A stretch of DNA of 64,000 bases from Parashewanella spongiae. Lineage in GTDB: Bacteria; Pseudomonadota; Gammaproteobacteria; Enterobacterales; Shewanellaceae. Shown in pieces: positions 1 through 9,726 of this stretch (positions are counted from its first letter, which is position 1; each line of letters begins with the position of its first letter). The position numbers and the translations under genes were made by a program. The notes beneath the pieces were generated by a model. That model was not told the origin of the DNA. It searched no databases and worked only from the letters and a program-made list of their open reading frames with translations. The stretch is taken from NCBI RefSeq assembly GCF_004358345.1, contig NZ_CP037952.1, positions 124,001 to 188,000 on the forward strand, written 5' to 3'.

Positions 1-974
1 ATGGCTAATTTGCTTAATGGATCTAAGCTACCATTGAGCGAAATCGGCTGGGTACATGTGAATTGAAAATAAAACTCTAAGTGATCTTGTAAGTTTTTCC
101 CGACACCAGCTAACTCATGTTTTAACTCAACACCCGCAGCATTTAAAGTGGATTTATCACCAACTCCTGATAGCTGTAATATGTGCGGTGAACCCACTGG
201 ACCTGCGGACAAAATCACCTCTTTATTGCAATGTACTTCGATGGTTTTGCCTTTACGTTGATAACACACACCAGTGGCGGTTTTATTCTCAAGCATCACT
301 TTGTGAACCACTGCATGCGTCACAACTGTAAGATTAGGACGCTTCATGGCAGGGCGTAAATAAGCATTTGATGTTGACCAGCGCACACCATCTTTAATGG
401 TCATGTGCATGGGGCCAAAGCCTTCTTGTTGTGCGCCATTGTAATCCGCTGTCGCTAAGTAACCAGCATCCACGCCTGCATCAATAAAGGCTTTATAAAG
501 AGGGTTACGCATTTGGTTACCATTATTTACGGCAAGCTCGCCTTGGTCGCCGCGGTAATCATCCTCACCAAAAGCCCATGTTTCGGCTTTTTTAAAGTAA
601 GGTAAGCAATGGGCATAGTCCCAACCATCGGCACCATGTTGTTGCCATTCGTCGAAGTCCATCCCATGACCACGAACATATACCATGCCATTTATGGATG
701 ATGAACCGCCCAACACTTTACCGCGAGGACAATGCATTCGACGATTATCTAGCCCTTGTTCGGGTTCGGTTTCAAACTGCCATGCGTATTTCTTGGAATT
801 CATTGGAATGGATAATGCGGTTGGCATTTGAATGAAAATGCTTTTATCGCTGCCGCCAGTTTCTAATAATAATACTGAGTTGTTGGTATCTTCAGACAAT
901 CTGTTGGCAAGCACGCACCCAGCAGAACCGGCACCAACAATAATGTAGTCGTATTTTTTGTTTTGATCAGACAT
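1..974 (-). CDS. betA: Choline dehydrogenase BetA (3' end beyond window)
   Basis: Oxidises choline to betaine aldehyde, the first step of glycine-betaine osmoprotectant synthesis. It is a membrane-associated FAD flavoprotein of the GMC oxidoreductase family. Reading down from an ATG at 974, the frame stays open to the window edge (about 324 codons of a family usually near 555). The N-terminus has the FAD-binding Rossmann stretch [17 protein letters not shown], then the GMC signature around [19 protein letters not shown]. The last visible part (DHLEFYFQ...QPISLNG) is typical of BetA. It is 13 bases downstream of betB on the same strand, so betI, betB and betA read as one operon. The C-terminal substrate-binding part is not in the window. 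Confidence 0.93.
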   Translation of the reverse strand, partial: MSDQNKKYDYIIVGAGSAGCVLANRLSEDTNNSVLLLETGGSDKSIFIQMPTALSIPMNSKKYAWQFETEPEQGLDNRRMHCPRGKVLGGSSSINGMVYVRGHGMDFDEWQQHGADGWDYAHCLPYFKKAETWAFGEDDYRGDQGELAVNNGNQMRNPLYKAFIDAGVDAGYLATADYNGAQQEGFGPMHMTIKDGVRWSTSNAYLRPAMKRPNLTVVTHAVVHKVMLENKTATGVCYQRKGKTIEVHCNKEVILSAGPVGSPHILQLSGVGDKSTLNAAGVELKHELAGVGKNLQDHLEFYFQFTCTQPISLNGSLDPLSKLA

Positions 975-987
975 AGTTAAAGATACC

Positions 988-2448
988 TTAAAATGGGCTT
1001 TCAAGCGGTTGCATGCCAACGTATACCGCTTTCACTTGGGTATAAGCTTTTAGGGTTTCTGTGCCATTTTCACGGCCAATGCCAGACATTTTATAACCAC
1101 CGACAGGCATTTCTGCTGGAGAGGCGCCATAAGCATTGATCCAGCAAATACCCGCTTGCATCTGATGAATCACTCGATGAGCGCGGGTAATGTTTTGAGT
1201 AAACACGGCCGCAGCTAATCCCATTTGAGTATCATTAGCACGGGCGATGACGTCAGCTTCATCGGTAAATTTGAGAACCGACATGACAGGGCCAAAAATT
1301 TCCTCTTTGCAGATGACCATATCATCAGTGCAATTTCCGAAAATCGTTGGCGCGACAAAACAACCATTAGGCGCTGAGTCAGGTGATAGGATGGTGCCGC
1401 CACACAGTAATTCAGCCCCTTCTTGAATACCAATATTGATGTATTCCATCACTTTTTGTTGATGTGCTTTGGAAATTAATGCACCGAAATTGGTTTCTTC
1501 AGCCATAGGATCACCACAAACAATATTGTCTTTGGTGCGCTTAAGCAATTTCTCAATAAAGATTGGATAAACTGAATCGTGCACGAAAACACGAGTGCCG
1601 TTGGTACAAATTTCACCTTGGGTGTAAAAGTTACCGAGCATGGCCGCTGATACGGCATTATCGATGTCTGCGTCGTCAAAAATAATGAGTGGTGATTTGC
1701 CGCCAAGTTCCATGGTGACATCTTTCAGTGAGCCTGCGGCCGCAGCCATGACTTTTTGGCCTGTTCCCACTTCACCAGTAAAAGATACTTTGGCAATGTC
1801 AGAGTGGGATGTCATCCATGCGCCAACAAGGCCGTCACCTTGAATGACATTAAATACACCATCAGGGACACCTGCCTCAGAAAAAATTTCAGCCAGTTTT
1901 AAAGCGCCAAGCGGTGTTTCTTCAGAAGGCTTAAATAACATCGCGTTACCTGAAGCCAATGCAGGCGCTGACTTCCAACAGGCTATTTGCAGTGGATAAT
2001 TCCACGCGCCAATCCCTGCGCAAATACCAAGGGGTTCACGACGAGTATAGTAAAAATCATCACCGACTTGCTGTTGAGCACCTTCGATTCCTGCGGCAAG
2101 ACCAGCAAAAAATTCAATCGAGTCAGCGCCACTGGCGACATCGACCACAGAGGCTTCTTGCCAAGGTTTACCGGTATCAATGACTTCAATTGCAGCCAAC
2201 TCATCATTACGCTGGCGAAGCAACTCAACGGCTTTTAATAAAATTCGGCATCGTTCCATACCACTCATGGTTGACCACAATTGGAAACCTTGCTGTGCAC
2301 TGATTATGGCGGCTTGTTGCACTTTAGCATCGGCCACTTCGACTAAATAACTAACTTCCCCAGTCGCTGGGTTGATCACTTCAAAGGTTTCACCTGTGTC
2401 ATTAGCAAGGTACTGACCATTGATATAATTACGATAAACAACTGACAT
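988..2448 (-). CDS. betB: Betaine aldehyde dehydrogenase
   Basis: NAD-dependent oxidation of betaine aldehyde to glycine betaine, the second step after BetA. The 486-residue length is normal for the family. Visible features are the catalytic glutamate in MELGGKSPL (E247), the nucleophilic cysteine in GEICTNGTR (C281), the cofactor-binding region [19 protein letters not shown], and the C-terminal [15 protein letters not shown] motif. The ATG at 2448 is preceded by a GGGAGA ribosome binding site. The gene lies between betI and betA on the same strand, which supports betaine synthesis from choline over a general aldehyde dehydrogenase role. Confidence 0.95.
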   Translation of the reverse strand: MSVVYRNYINGQYLANDTGETFEVINPATGEVSYLVEVADAKVQQAAIISAQQGFQLWSTMSGMERCRILLKAVELLRQRNDELAAIEVIDTGKPWQEASVVDVASGADSIEFFAGLAAGIEGAQQQVGDDFYYTRREPLGICAGIGAWNYPLQIACWKSAPALASGNAMLFKPSEETPLGALKLAEIFSEAGVPDGVFNVIQGDGLVGAWMTSHSDIAKVSFTGEVGTGQKVMAAAAGSLKDVTMELGGKSPLIIFDDADIDNAVSAAMLGNFYTQGEICTNGTRVFVHDSVYPIFIEKLLKRTKDNIVCGDPMAEETNFGALISKAHQQKVMEYINIGIQEGAELLCGGTILSPDSAPNGCFVAPTIFGNCTDDMVICKEEIFGPVMSVLKFTDEADVIARANDTQMGLAAAVFTQNITRAHRVIHQMQAGICWINAYGASPAEMPVGGYKMSGIGRENGTETLKAYTQVKAVYVGMQPLESPF

Positions 2449-2508
2449 AAAAATTCTCCCTATGGCTCGTGCGCCATAGTAATACGATGGAAATCGGTTG
2501 ATTTGGCA

Positions 2509-3120
2509 CTAAGATGCTCTTTGTAGAGCCTTGTCAGTCCCTTGAAGTTGTACAGAGATGAAACTTTTACATAGTTTTTTGGCTTGTTCGAAAGCCTGCT
2601 TTGGATCGCTATCCAATGCGCTGCGCAACCAAAAACCGTCAATCATTGCGGCGGTTTGTTTGGCGGCTTGAATGGCCGAAGTACGCTCTAAGACTTGTGA
2701 AAATGAAAATAATAAATTGCTATACAGTCTTTGATTATTGACGCGTTGTAAGCGGGCTAATGCATCATCATGCATAGCTTGAGCCCAGAAGCTGAGCCAA
2801 GTTTTTGTTGCCGCATTAGATTGCTGTAAGTCAGTAAAGTTAGCTTCAACAATCAGCAATAATCGTTGCTCAGGAGACAAATTGCGATCTCTGGTTTGGC
2901 TGAGTAATGCTTGTTTAAGGCCGTCAATGAGGTAACGAAGTGTGGCTTCAATCAATCCTTGTTTACCACCAAAGTAATGACTGATGATCCCGGAAGATAA
3001 TCCAGCATTAGCACTAATGGTGTTGATCGTGGTGTTATGCAAACCAAAACATTCAACGGATTTGAGGGTAGCGTTAATCAGCTCTTTTTTGCGCTGATAT
3101 TTTATTTCGTTCCTTGACAT
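2509..3120 (-). CDS. betI: TetR-family repressor BetI
   Basis: Choline-sensing transcriptional repressor of the bet genes. The N-terminus carries a TetR helix-turn-helix (INTISANAGLSSGIISHYF, about residues 30-50), followed by a helical ligand-binding domain with WLSFWAQAMHDDALARLQ, which is typical of BetI. I start at the ATG at 3120 (MSRNEIKYQRKKELI...). An in-frame ATG at 3132 and a TTG at 3138 are also possible, and none has a strong ribosome binding site. It is first in the betI-betB-betA order, and a perfect 22-bp palindrome lies 39 bp upstream. No choline transporter gene is seen beside it in this window. Confidence 0.9.
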   Translation of the reverse strand: MSRNEIKYQRKKELINATLKSVECFGLHNTTINTISANAGLSSGIISHYFGGKQGLIEATLRYLIDGLKQALLSQTRDRNLSPEQRLLLIVEANFTDLQQSNAATKTWLSFWAQAMHDDALARLQRVNNQRLYSNLLFSFSQVLERTSAIQAAKQTAAMIDGFWLRSALDSDPKQAFEQAKKLCKSFISVQLQGTDKALQRAS

Positions 3121-3158
3121 AGTTCGGCACATTCTCAATTAAAGTGTTATGAATGAAA

Positions 3159-3180
3159 GTTGATTGAACGTTCAATCAAC
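3159..3180. promoter_or_regulatory. Palindromic operator, probable BetI binding site
   Basis: A perfect 22-bp inverted repeat with half-site GTTGATTGAAC lies just upstream of betI. Its core ATTGAACGTTCAAT closely resembles the BetI operator of enterobacteria (ATTGAACG/CCAAT type). The position suggests autorepression of the betI-betB-betA operon. Binding by BetI is inferred from position and similarity. Confidence 0.75.
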
Positions 3181-3522
3181 GAGCATGATAATAGTTAGAA
3201 CTCTAATTATCAAGGTGCGCTTTTAGGAATGAAAAGCAGGTGGTGAAAATAGTTTTGGTGAAAATGTTACTTGGTGGCGATGTTTATATATTTGTTTTTA
3301 AGTGGTTTTTATTGTTTTTAGTCAGCTGTGTTTTTGCATGCCAATATCGTTAAAGTAATTACAGTTAAAATAGTTACAGTTAAAACTATTTGTTGTAATA
3401 AGGCCAAATTCTCAATGAAGATTTATTCAGGTTAAAACAAAAATGCATTTAACATTATAAGATGGTCGTTGTTCTATGATGTTCATTTTATGATGCGCTC
3501 ATATTAAAAAGTGTGTTCGCTA
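3181..3522. other. Intergenic region without a gene
   Basis: No convincing coding region is seen between the bet operator and the first MITE. The stretch is AT-rich and contains a short imperfect direct repeat (AGTTACAGTTAAAA, twice around 3358-3390). It probably holds the upstream promoter elements of the bet operon. Confidence 0.4.
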
Positions 3523-3836
3523 GGGTCTGTTGATCTTTCAGGATTAAATTTTGTGCTATTTGAGCATTTATCTGTTTAAGGCGTGAGCAGTGATGCTTAG
3601 CCATCTAATTGAGCTGGTCACAACACAGAACAGTGAATGCTCAAAAGCATCGAAAAAAGAGAGAGCGTAAATTGGTCGCTCTTTCTAAATAAAAGGTGTT
3701 GCGTTATCGTTTTCTTATTTGGAAACGAAGTAACGACAGCTTTGTATGTCGATAATAACCAAACCTCACAAACTCTGCCTAGCATAAAATAACTAATTTA
3801 TCGCTGCAAAAACAATCACGAAAGATCAACAGACCC
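3523..3836. repeat. MITE family A, copy 1 (314 bp)
   Basis: Non-coding element with perfect terminal inverted repeats GGGTCTGTTGATCTTTC, flanked on both sides by TA (3521-3522 and 3837-3838). A second copy of exactly the same length lies at 20231-20544, with only scattered substitutions. No transposase is encoded, so it must be moved in trans. The termini and TA duplication fit the IS5 or IS630 type of transposase, but I cannot name the parent element. It contains one copy of the recurring hairpin module (about 3723-3755). Confidence 0.88.
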
Positions 3837-3846
3837 TAGTATCAAG

Positions 3847-6800
3847 TTAATGGCTAGACTCGCTCAATACTATCATTCCTGAGTTGAATTTATCCTCGAT
3901 AAACTCAAATCCAAATTCATCTTTGAGAAAAATTATCATTCCATTTTTTAACGTATTATTGCCATGGTATCCAGTTATGATCGATGTTATTTTGGGTTCA
4001 TTGTTTTGTTTGTGGTAACAAAATAATAATTTTGCGAAAGCTAATGGAACACCTCGAATATGTGTACCATCGCCTGAATGTCCTTCGAAGATTTTATCCA
4101 TATGCAAATCTATACAATGATTCATTAAGCCAACATTTTTTTTATATATTCCTTGTGTTATCCCTTTATCAATCATGCTTGCGAAATTATCTTTTTCAAG
4201 CGGCGCAAGTTGAGCATGTATTTGTGAAAGAGTACTCATGTTACACTTGTTTATTATTTCTTCTAAATACCATATTCCAGTGTCTAACTCCTTAGCCTTA
4301 ATACATACTTTAATAAAGGCATTGTAAATGGCAACATCAGGCTTGATGTCCCATTGTTTCATTAAGCTGGCTGTAGCTGTAGCTGTAGCTGTATCGCCAT
4401 CGCCCAACACCAATGATTTGGCTTCTGCATAACGCCCCGCTTCAGCGCAGGCCGTCAGTAAATTCAGGCAGGTGATTCGATTGGCTATTAATGGCAAATG
4501 AGGTGCCATCACGGGCTTATCACCACACACCAGTTGCCAAGCACTATCAAAGTAGTCAGTTTTAGCGCATACCGTGATAAAGGCATTGTAAATGGCAACA
4601 TCAGCCTTGATGCCCAATTGTTGCATTAAGCTGGCTGTATCGCCATCGCCCAATACCAATGATTTGGCTTCTGCATAACGCCCCGTTTCAGCGCAAGCCG
4701 TCAGTAAATTCAGGCAGGTGATTGAATCTAACTTTAGTGATAGATGAGGTGCCATCAAGAGTTTGTCACCACGCACCAGTTGCCAAGCACTATCAAACTG
4801 GCCAGTTTTAGCGCATACCGTAATAAAGGCATTGTAAATGGCAGCATCAGGTTTGATGCCCCATTGTTGCATTAAGCTTGCTGTATCATCATCGCCCAAC
4901 ACCAATGATTTGGCTTCTGCATAACGCCCTGTTTCAGCGCAGGCCGTCAGCAAATTCATGCAGGTGATTGAATCTGCCTTTAGTGGTAGATGAGGTGCCA
5001 TCATAGGCTTGTCACCACACACCAGTTGCCAAGCACTCTCAAACTGGCCAGTTTTAGCGCATACCGTAATAAAGGCGCTGTAAATGGCTACATTAGGTTT
5101 AATGCCCCATTGTTGTATTAAGCTGGCTGTAGCTATATCGCTCAACACCAATGATTTGGCTTCTGCATAACGCTCCATTTCAGCGCAGGCCGTCAGCAAA
5201 TTAATGCAGGTGATTGAATCTGCCTTTAGTGGTAGATGAGGTGCCATCAAGGGGTTATCACCACACACCAGTTGCCAAGCACTCTCAAACTGGCCAGTTT
5301 TAGCGCATACCGTGATAAAAGCATTGTAAATGGCAACATTAGGCTTGATGCCCCATTGTTGCATTAAGCTGGCTGTAGCTGTAGCTGTATCGCCATCGGC
5401 CAACACCAATGATTTGGCTTCGGCATAACGCCCCGCTTTGGCGCAAGCTGCCAACAAATTCATGCAGGTGATTTGATTAGCTTTTAATGGCAAATGAGGT
5501 GCCATCAAGGGGTTATCACCACACACCAGTTTCCAAGCACTATCAAACTGGCCAGTTTTAGCGCATACCGTGATAAAAGCACTGTAAATGGCAGCATTAG
5601 GCTTGATGTTCCATTGCTGCATTAAGCTGTCTGTAGTTGTATCACCCAATACCAATGATTTGGCTTCTGCATAACGCCCCGCTTCAGCGCAGGCCGTCAG
5701 CAAATTCATGCAGGTGATTTGATTGGCTTTTAAAGGCAAACGGGGTGCCATCACGGGCTTATCACCACATACCAGTTGCCAAGCACTCTCAAACTGGCCA
5801 GTTTTAGCGCATACCGTGATAAAGGCATTGTAAATGGCAACATTGGGCTTGATGTCCCACAGCTCCATTAAGCTGTCTGTAGCTGTATTGCCATCGCCCA
5901 ACACCAATGATTTGGCTTCTGCATAACGCCCCGATTCAGCGCAGGCAGCCAGCAGATTCATGCAGGTGATTGAATCTACCTTTAGTGGTAGATGAGGTGC
6001 CATCACGGGCTTATTACCACACACTAGTTGCCAAGCACTATCAAACTGGCCCTTTTTAGCGCATACCGTGATAAATGCGCTGTAAACGGCAACATTAGGC
6101 TTGATGCCCCATTGTTGCATCAAGCTGGCTGTATCTGTATCGCTATCGCCTAACACCAATGACTTTGCTTCTGCATAACGCCCCGCTTCAGCGCAGGCAG
6201 CCAGCAAATTCAGGCAGGTGATTGAATCTGCCTTTAGTGGTAGATGAGGCGCCATCACGGGCTTATCACCACACACAAGTTGCCAAGCACTATCAAACTG
6301 GCCAGTTTTAGCGCATACCTTGATAAAGGCGCTGTATACGGCAACATCAGGCCTGATGCCCCATTGTTGCATTAAGCTGGCTGTATCTGTATCGCCATCG
6401 CCCAACACCAATGTTTTCGCTTCGGCATAACGCCCCGTTTCAGCGCAGGTCGTCAGCAAATTCAGGCAGGTGATTGAATCTGCCTTTAGTAGTAGATGAG
6501 GTGCCATCACGGGCTTATCACCACACACCAGCCGCCAAGCACTATCAAACTGGCCAGTTTTAGCGCATACCGTGATAAAAGCATTGTAAACGGCAACAAC
6601 AGGTTTGATGCCCCATTGTTGCATTACGCTGGCTTCAGCTGTATCGCCTAGCACCAATCCTTTGGCATCTGAAAAATTTAAATTTAACTTAATTAATTTC
6701 AATAATAGTGTGCATGTTTTCGATTCATAGAACGATTTAAATCGTATTATGTCACTAAAAACGCCGTCGAAATTAGATGAATGGCTGTCAGAAAACTCGG

Positions 6801-7371
6801 CCGCTTTGTGTAATAATTTATGGATTAACCTTATGTCCCATGATGTTTCCATGACCTGTTTGTCGCTTTTTAGGCTGTGAATGATTTCAATAAGCTGCGA
6901 AAGTTTAGTGCAACCACCAATTAATACATTTAACTCAATACCCAGTTGACTTTTGCTTTTCTGTTTAAGTTTCCAAGAGTGAATAAGCGCACTGGTCTGA
7001 GTAAAAAAGGAATTAGGTGAGGAAGGTGGTTGCTTTATTTGCTTGGTATATCGAGTGCTCGATTTAGGAGTAATGGAGCGGGGCTCAGTTGCAAAACGTT
7101 GGCGAACATTACTTGGCTTCTTACAATAATGAGTCTCTCGTGTGCGAGAGTTAGAGCGAGTCGACGATGACTTATTGTTGAAAAAATCATACAGCTTTTG
7201 TCTATCGGTTTTGTTTAATCTTTGATAACCCTGTTGTAAGTTTTCATCACCATCAAACCTTGAAACCTCAAAGTTAAGATAGGATAGAGCTTCGCTAGGG
7301 TATTCTTGGAGGCTTTTGAGCATGAATCTATATATTGATCCATGCTCAGCAGAAGTGCGCACTGTCGCCAT
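3847..7371 (-). CDS. Giant pentatricopeptide-repeat (PPR) protein
   Basis: A protein of about 1174 residues dominated by tandem PPR motifs. Residues about 1-250 are a non-repetitive, basic, Ser/Thr-rich N-terminal part without a signal peptide. They are followed by nine full units of about 82 residues, each holding two PPR helical hairpins (consensus YNAFITVCAKTGQFDSAW then ITCLNLLTACAETGRYAEAK, ending WGIKPDV). A unique C-terminus of about 120 residues follows. PPR proteins are RNA-binding and abundant in plants and protists; long arrays are rare in bacteria. The linker between units varies in length through an ACAGCT (Thr-Ala) hexamer repeat. The frame could start at TTG 7383 or ATG 7371; ATG is preferred. 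It stands alone between two MITEs. An RNA-binding or host-directed role is inference. Confidence 0.85.
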   Translation of the reverse strand: MATVRTSAEHGSIYRFMLKSLQEYPSEALSYLNFEVSRFDGDENLQQGYQRLNKTDRQKLYDFFNNKSSSTRSNSRTRETHYCKKPSNVRQRFATEPRSITPKSSTRYTKQIKQPPSSPNSFFTQTSALIHSWKLKQKSKSQLGIELNVLIGGCTKLSQLIEIIHSLKSDKQVMETSWDIRLIHKLLHKAAEFSDSHSSNFDGVFSDIIRFKSFYESKTCTLLLKLIKLNLNFSDAKGLVLGDTAEASVMQQWGIKPVVAVYNAFITVCAKTGQFDSAWRLVCGDKPVMAPHLLLKADSITCLNLLTTCAETGRYAEAKTLVLGDGDTDTASLMQQWGIRPDVAVYSAFIKVCAKTGQFDSAWQLVCGDKPVMAPHLPLKADSITCLNLLAACAEAGRYAEAKSLVLGDSDTDTASLMQQWGIKPNVAVYSAFITVCAKKGQFDSAWQLVCGNKPVMAPHLPLKVDSITCMNLLAACAESGRYAEAKSLVLGDGNTATDSLMELWDIKPNVAIYNAFITVCAKTGQFESAWQLVCGDKPVMAPRLPLKANQITCMNLLTACAEAGRYAEAKSLVLGDTTTDSLMQQWNIKPNAAIYSAFITVCAKTGQFDSAWKLVCGDNPLMAPHLPLKANQITCMNLLAACAKAGRYAEAKSLVLADGDTATATASLMQQWGIKPNVAIYNAFITVCAKTGQFESAWQLVCGDNPLMAPHLPLKADSITCINLLTACAEMERYAEAKSLVLSDIATASLIQQWGIKPNVAIYSAFITVCAKTGQFESAWQLVCGDKPMMAPHLPLKADSITCMNLLTACAETGRYAEAKSLVLGDDDTASLMQQWGIKPDAAIYNAFITVCAKTGQFDSAWQLVRGDKLLMAPHLSLKLDSITCLNLLTACAETGRYAEAKSLVLGDGDTASLMQQLGIKADVAIYNAFITVCAKTDYFDSAWQLVCGDKPVMAPHLPLIANRITCLNLLTACAEAGRYAEAKSLVLGDGDTATATATASLMKQWDIKPDVAIYNAFIKVCIKAKELDTGIWYLEEIINKCNMSTLSQIHAQLAPLEKDNFASMIDKGITQGIYKKNVGLMNHCIDLHMDKIFEGHSGDGTHIRGVPLAFAKLLFCYHKQNNEPKITSIITGYHGNNTLKNGMIIFLKDEFGFEFIEDKFNSGMIVLSESSH
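4340..6600 (-). repeat. Tandem array of nine ~250-bp PPR-coding units
   Basis: Nine in-frame repeats of about 246-258 bp, highly similar in DNA, encode the double-PPR units of the large protein. The high nucleotide identity points to recent expansion or ongoing gene conversion. Unit length differs by multiples of 6 bp because of a GCTGTA (plus strand) microsatellite between units, for example four copies at 4370-4393. Confidence 0.88.
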
Positions 7372-7603
7372 CACATTACTCAATAAGTGAGTGAATTAAC
7401 AAGCTAAGAAATAACGCACTGAAATGATAAATACAAAAATGTTCAGCTTTAAGGCATTCTATAAATGTATAACAGAAAATTATCCACCGCACAGGGAAGC
7501 CGCTTGGTAGCATATAGTTGTACATCAGACTCAAACAAAAAATAATGAAATTGAGCGTAAATTGGTTTTGTCCAAAAACGTGCTTCTCTCGGTATGATAC
7601 TTA

Positions 7604-7897
7604 TACCAATTACAGTAATTAAATTCCCAGCTCAGAGCTATGTATTTGTTCAAAGTACAAGTGAAATTGATGAAGACATAGTTATTACCGACATACAAAA
7701 CTGTCGTTATTACATTGCTACGTTAAGACAGTTTTGCGTAGTAATTTGGACACATACAAGCTCCCGAAGGGCAAGGCTAAAGGATTTCATTACTAGGTTA
7801 TAAGTTTTTGAATTATCCCGATAGTACTTCAAACTTGCGCCTTGTACTGAAAACCTTTAGCTCTTGCTGAGTGGGAAGTTAATTACTGTAATTGGTA
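7604..7897. repeat. MITE family B, copy 1 (294 bp)
   Basis: Non-coding element with perfect 19-bp terminal inverted repeats TACCAATTACAGTAATTAA and a 3-bp target duplication TTA (7601-7603 and 7898-7900). Two more copies are at 20951-21243 and 39735-40028, in the opposite orientation. The 3-bp TWA duplication is typical of IS5/PIF-Harbinger-type transposases. It contains the hairpin module in reverse orientation (about 7683-7713). The rest of the 7372-8049 intergenic stretch shows no gene. Confidence 0.88.
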
Positions 7898-8049
7898 TTA
7901 TTACCCGAATACATCTAAAAAATAAAAAAATGTGCTACAGCAGGAGGGGAATCTTCAGTATTGAAATAACGCGCTGAAAAATAAGTGTTTATTTTTGAAA
8001 TTTATTTAGTAACATATCAAAAACATAAAAATATTGGACTGATTGCGGT

Positions 8050-8610
8050 ATGGATACTTCTGATTTGTTAATCAATGCAATACTGTATGTATTTCTTCCA
8101 CTCTGGGGAGCCGCAGGATTTGTTGACTGGTGTTGCCATCGCGCCACTAAAATAGAAACGACCTCAGGTATCAAAGAGTCACTTTTACATTCTTTAATGG
8201 GGATCCAAATTGCCATTCCCATAGCCCTTTGTTTAGCCTTTTATGTCAATGTATTAATCCTGCTCCTTTGTATAATTACGTGGATTTCACATGAAATTGT
8301 GGCCCATTGGGATGTGAAATATGCCGCCCCTAAGCGTGAAATTTCAATTTGGGAAATGCATGCGCATACTTACCTCGGCTCTCTGCCCTTATACATGCTT
8401 ATTTCTATCATCGTGATTAACTGGCAAGCGTTTCTGCAACTGATTTACCTCGATTGGGCTGGCAATTTGTCACTTGTCCCAATGGAAGAACCTCATGGCT
8501 CATCGGCTTATTTACCTGCCTATGTCACATTTATGATGATCGCATGTGTATTTCCATACGCGGAAGAAAATCTACGTTGCCTTAAGGCGTACTTAATTAA
8601 AGGAAAATAA
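8050..8610 (+). CDS. Histidine-rich integral membrane protein, first gene of a putative biosynthetic cluster
   Basis: 186 residues with about four hydrophobic segments. Conserved-looking histidine clusters sit at the membrane boundaries: DWCCHR, LLHSLMG, SHEIVAHWD and EMHAHTYLG. Spaced His pairs of this kind resemble membrane di-iron hydroxylases and desaturases, though the classic eight-His pattern is not complete. A membrane oxygenase acting on a lipid-like substrate is therefore plausible but not shown. It ends directly before the GTG start of the ketosynthase gene (no gap), so co-translation is likely. I cannot name the family. Confidence 0.7.
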   Translation: MDTSDLLINAILYVFLPLWGAAGFVDWCCHRATKIETTSGIKESLLHSLMGIQIAIPIALCLAFYVNVLILLLCIITWISHEIVAHWDVKYAAPKREISIWEMHAHTYLGSLPLYMLISIIVINWQAFLQLIYLDWAGNLSLVPMEEPHGSSAYLPAYVTFMMIACVFPYAEENLRCLKAYLIKGK

Positions 8611-9720
8611 GTGGACGTTTATATTAATAGCACTGGGCACTATTTACCGGGCGATGCCGTTGGAAATGAGAGCATTGAAGATATTCTCGGACTGATCCAC
8701 GGTAAAAAGAGCCGTTTAAAAAACAAAATTCTAAAATCTAATGGCATTGTACAGCGTCATTATGCGATTAATGAGCAGCAAGAAACGAAGATATCCAATA
8801 GTGATATGGCCGCTACAGCTGGAATCGATTGTATTAATAATAGCTACTTGTCTCCAGCTAAAATACAGATGCTCAGTTGTGCCACCAGTCAAGGCGACAT
8901 GATATTACCGGGTTTTGGCAGCATGGTGCAAGCCGCGTTAAATCTTTCAGAGATTGAATTGCATACGAGTCATGGCATTTGCTCTAGTAGTATGATGGCG
9001 TTGAAAGTGGCCGTTAATAACATTAAGTGTGAAGACAGTGATAATGCGTTAGTTGTTGCGAGCGAGTTAACGTCTCGATTGTTTAAACATTCCCGTTATG
9101 AACAGTTAGACAGTAATGAAGTTGATTTTAATGCTGAGTTTTTGCGTTGGATGCTGTCGGACGGTGCCGGAGCGATACTATTAGAAAATCGCCCAAGAGC
9201 TATGGCAACAAGCATTAAAATTGATTGGATAACCAGCTTTTCTCACGCCAATGTGTTACCCGTTTGCATGTCCGTAGGGCGAGCAAAAAACGAAGAGGAT
9301 AAAACTTGGCAAGATTATCAATCCTATGCTGATGCAGAGAAAGCGGGTGCGTTAATGCTTCGCCAAGACGTTAGATTGCTTGAGCACATTGTCGCCATCG
9401 GCGTACAAGGTTTTTTGAAGTTAATCGCACAAGGTAAAATCATTCCATCCAAAATAGACCATGTTTTGTGTCATTTTTCTTCCAAATATTTTAAAAGCAA
9501 AATATTCGACATGCTTGATACCGCGAGCATCAGTATTCCCGAAAGTAAGTGGTATACCAACCTCTATCAACGAGGTAACACGGGCTGTGCAGCCATTTTT
9601 ATTATGCTTGATGAGTTTATTAAAACGCATGATCTCAAAGCCGGTGAAACCATCTTTTGTATGGTTCCAGAAAGCGGTCGATTCAATTGTGCTTACATGC
9701 ACTTAACGGTGGCAGGATAA
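8611..9720 (+). CDS. 3-oxoacyl-ACP synthase III-like ketosynthase (KAS III/FabH family)
   Basis: 369-residue thiolase-fold condensing enzyme. The full KAS III catalytic triad is visible: Cys124 in HGICSSSMMA, His288 in DHVLCHFSSKYF and Asn323 in RGNTGCAAIF. It probably joins an acyl-CoA or acyl-ACP with a malonyl or second acyl unit. The start is GTG, with AAGGAA 7 bases upstream inside the end of the preceding gene. The downstream neighbours (a di-iron oxygenase-like enzyme and an unknown protein) and the lack of other fatty-acid genes argue against housekeeping FabH and for a specialised acyl-derived product. The product is unknown. Confidence 0.85.
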   Translation: MDVYINSTGHYLPGDAVGNESIEDILGLIHGKKSRLKNKILKSNGIVQRHYAINEQQETKISNSDMAATAGIDCINNSYLSPAKIQMLSCATSQGDMILPGFGSMVQAALNLSEIELHTSHGICSSSMMALKVAVNNIKCEDSDNALVVASELTSRLFKHSRYEQLDSNEVDFNAEFLRWMLSDGAGAILLENRPRAMATSIKIDWITSFSHANVLPVCMSVGRAKNEEDKTWQDYQSYADAEKAGALMLRQDVRLLEHIVAIGVQGFLKLIAQGKIIPSKIDHVLCHFSSKYFKSKIFDMLDTASISIPESKWYTNLYQRGNTGCAAIFIMLDEFIKTHDLKAGETIFCMVPESGRFNCAYMHLTVAG

Positions 9721-9726
9721 CGACAA

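Noticed and set aside
3984-4295. 103-codon plus-strand frame
   Set aside because: Antisense shadow of the PPR protein gene.
4340-6600. CRISPR-like regular repeats
   Set aside because: The repeats are coding, about 250 bp long, in frame, and without spacers; they are PPR units.
7594-7803. 69-codon open frame
   Set aside because: Also inside MITE B (copy 1), with no ribosome binding site and no conservation beyond the repeat.
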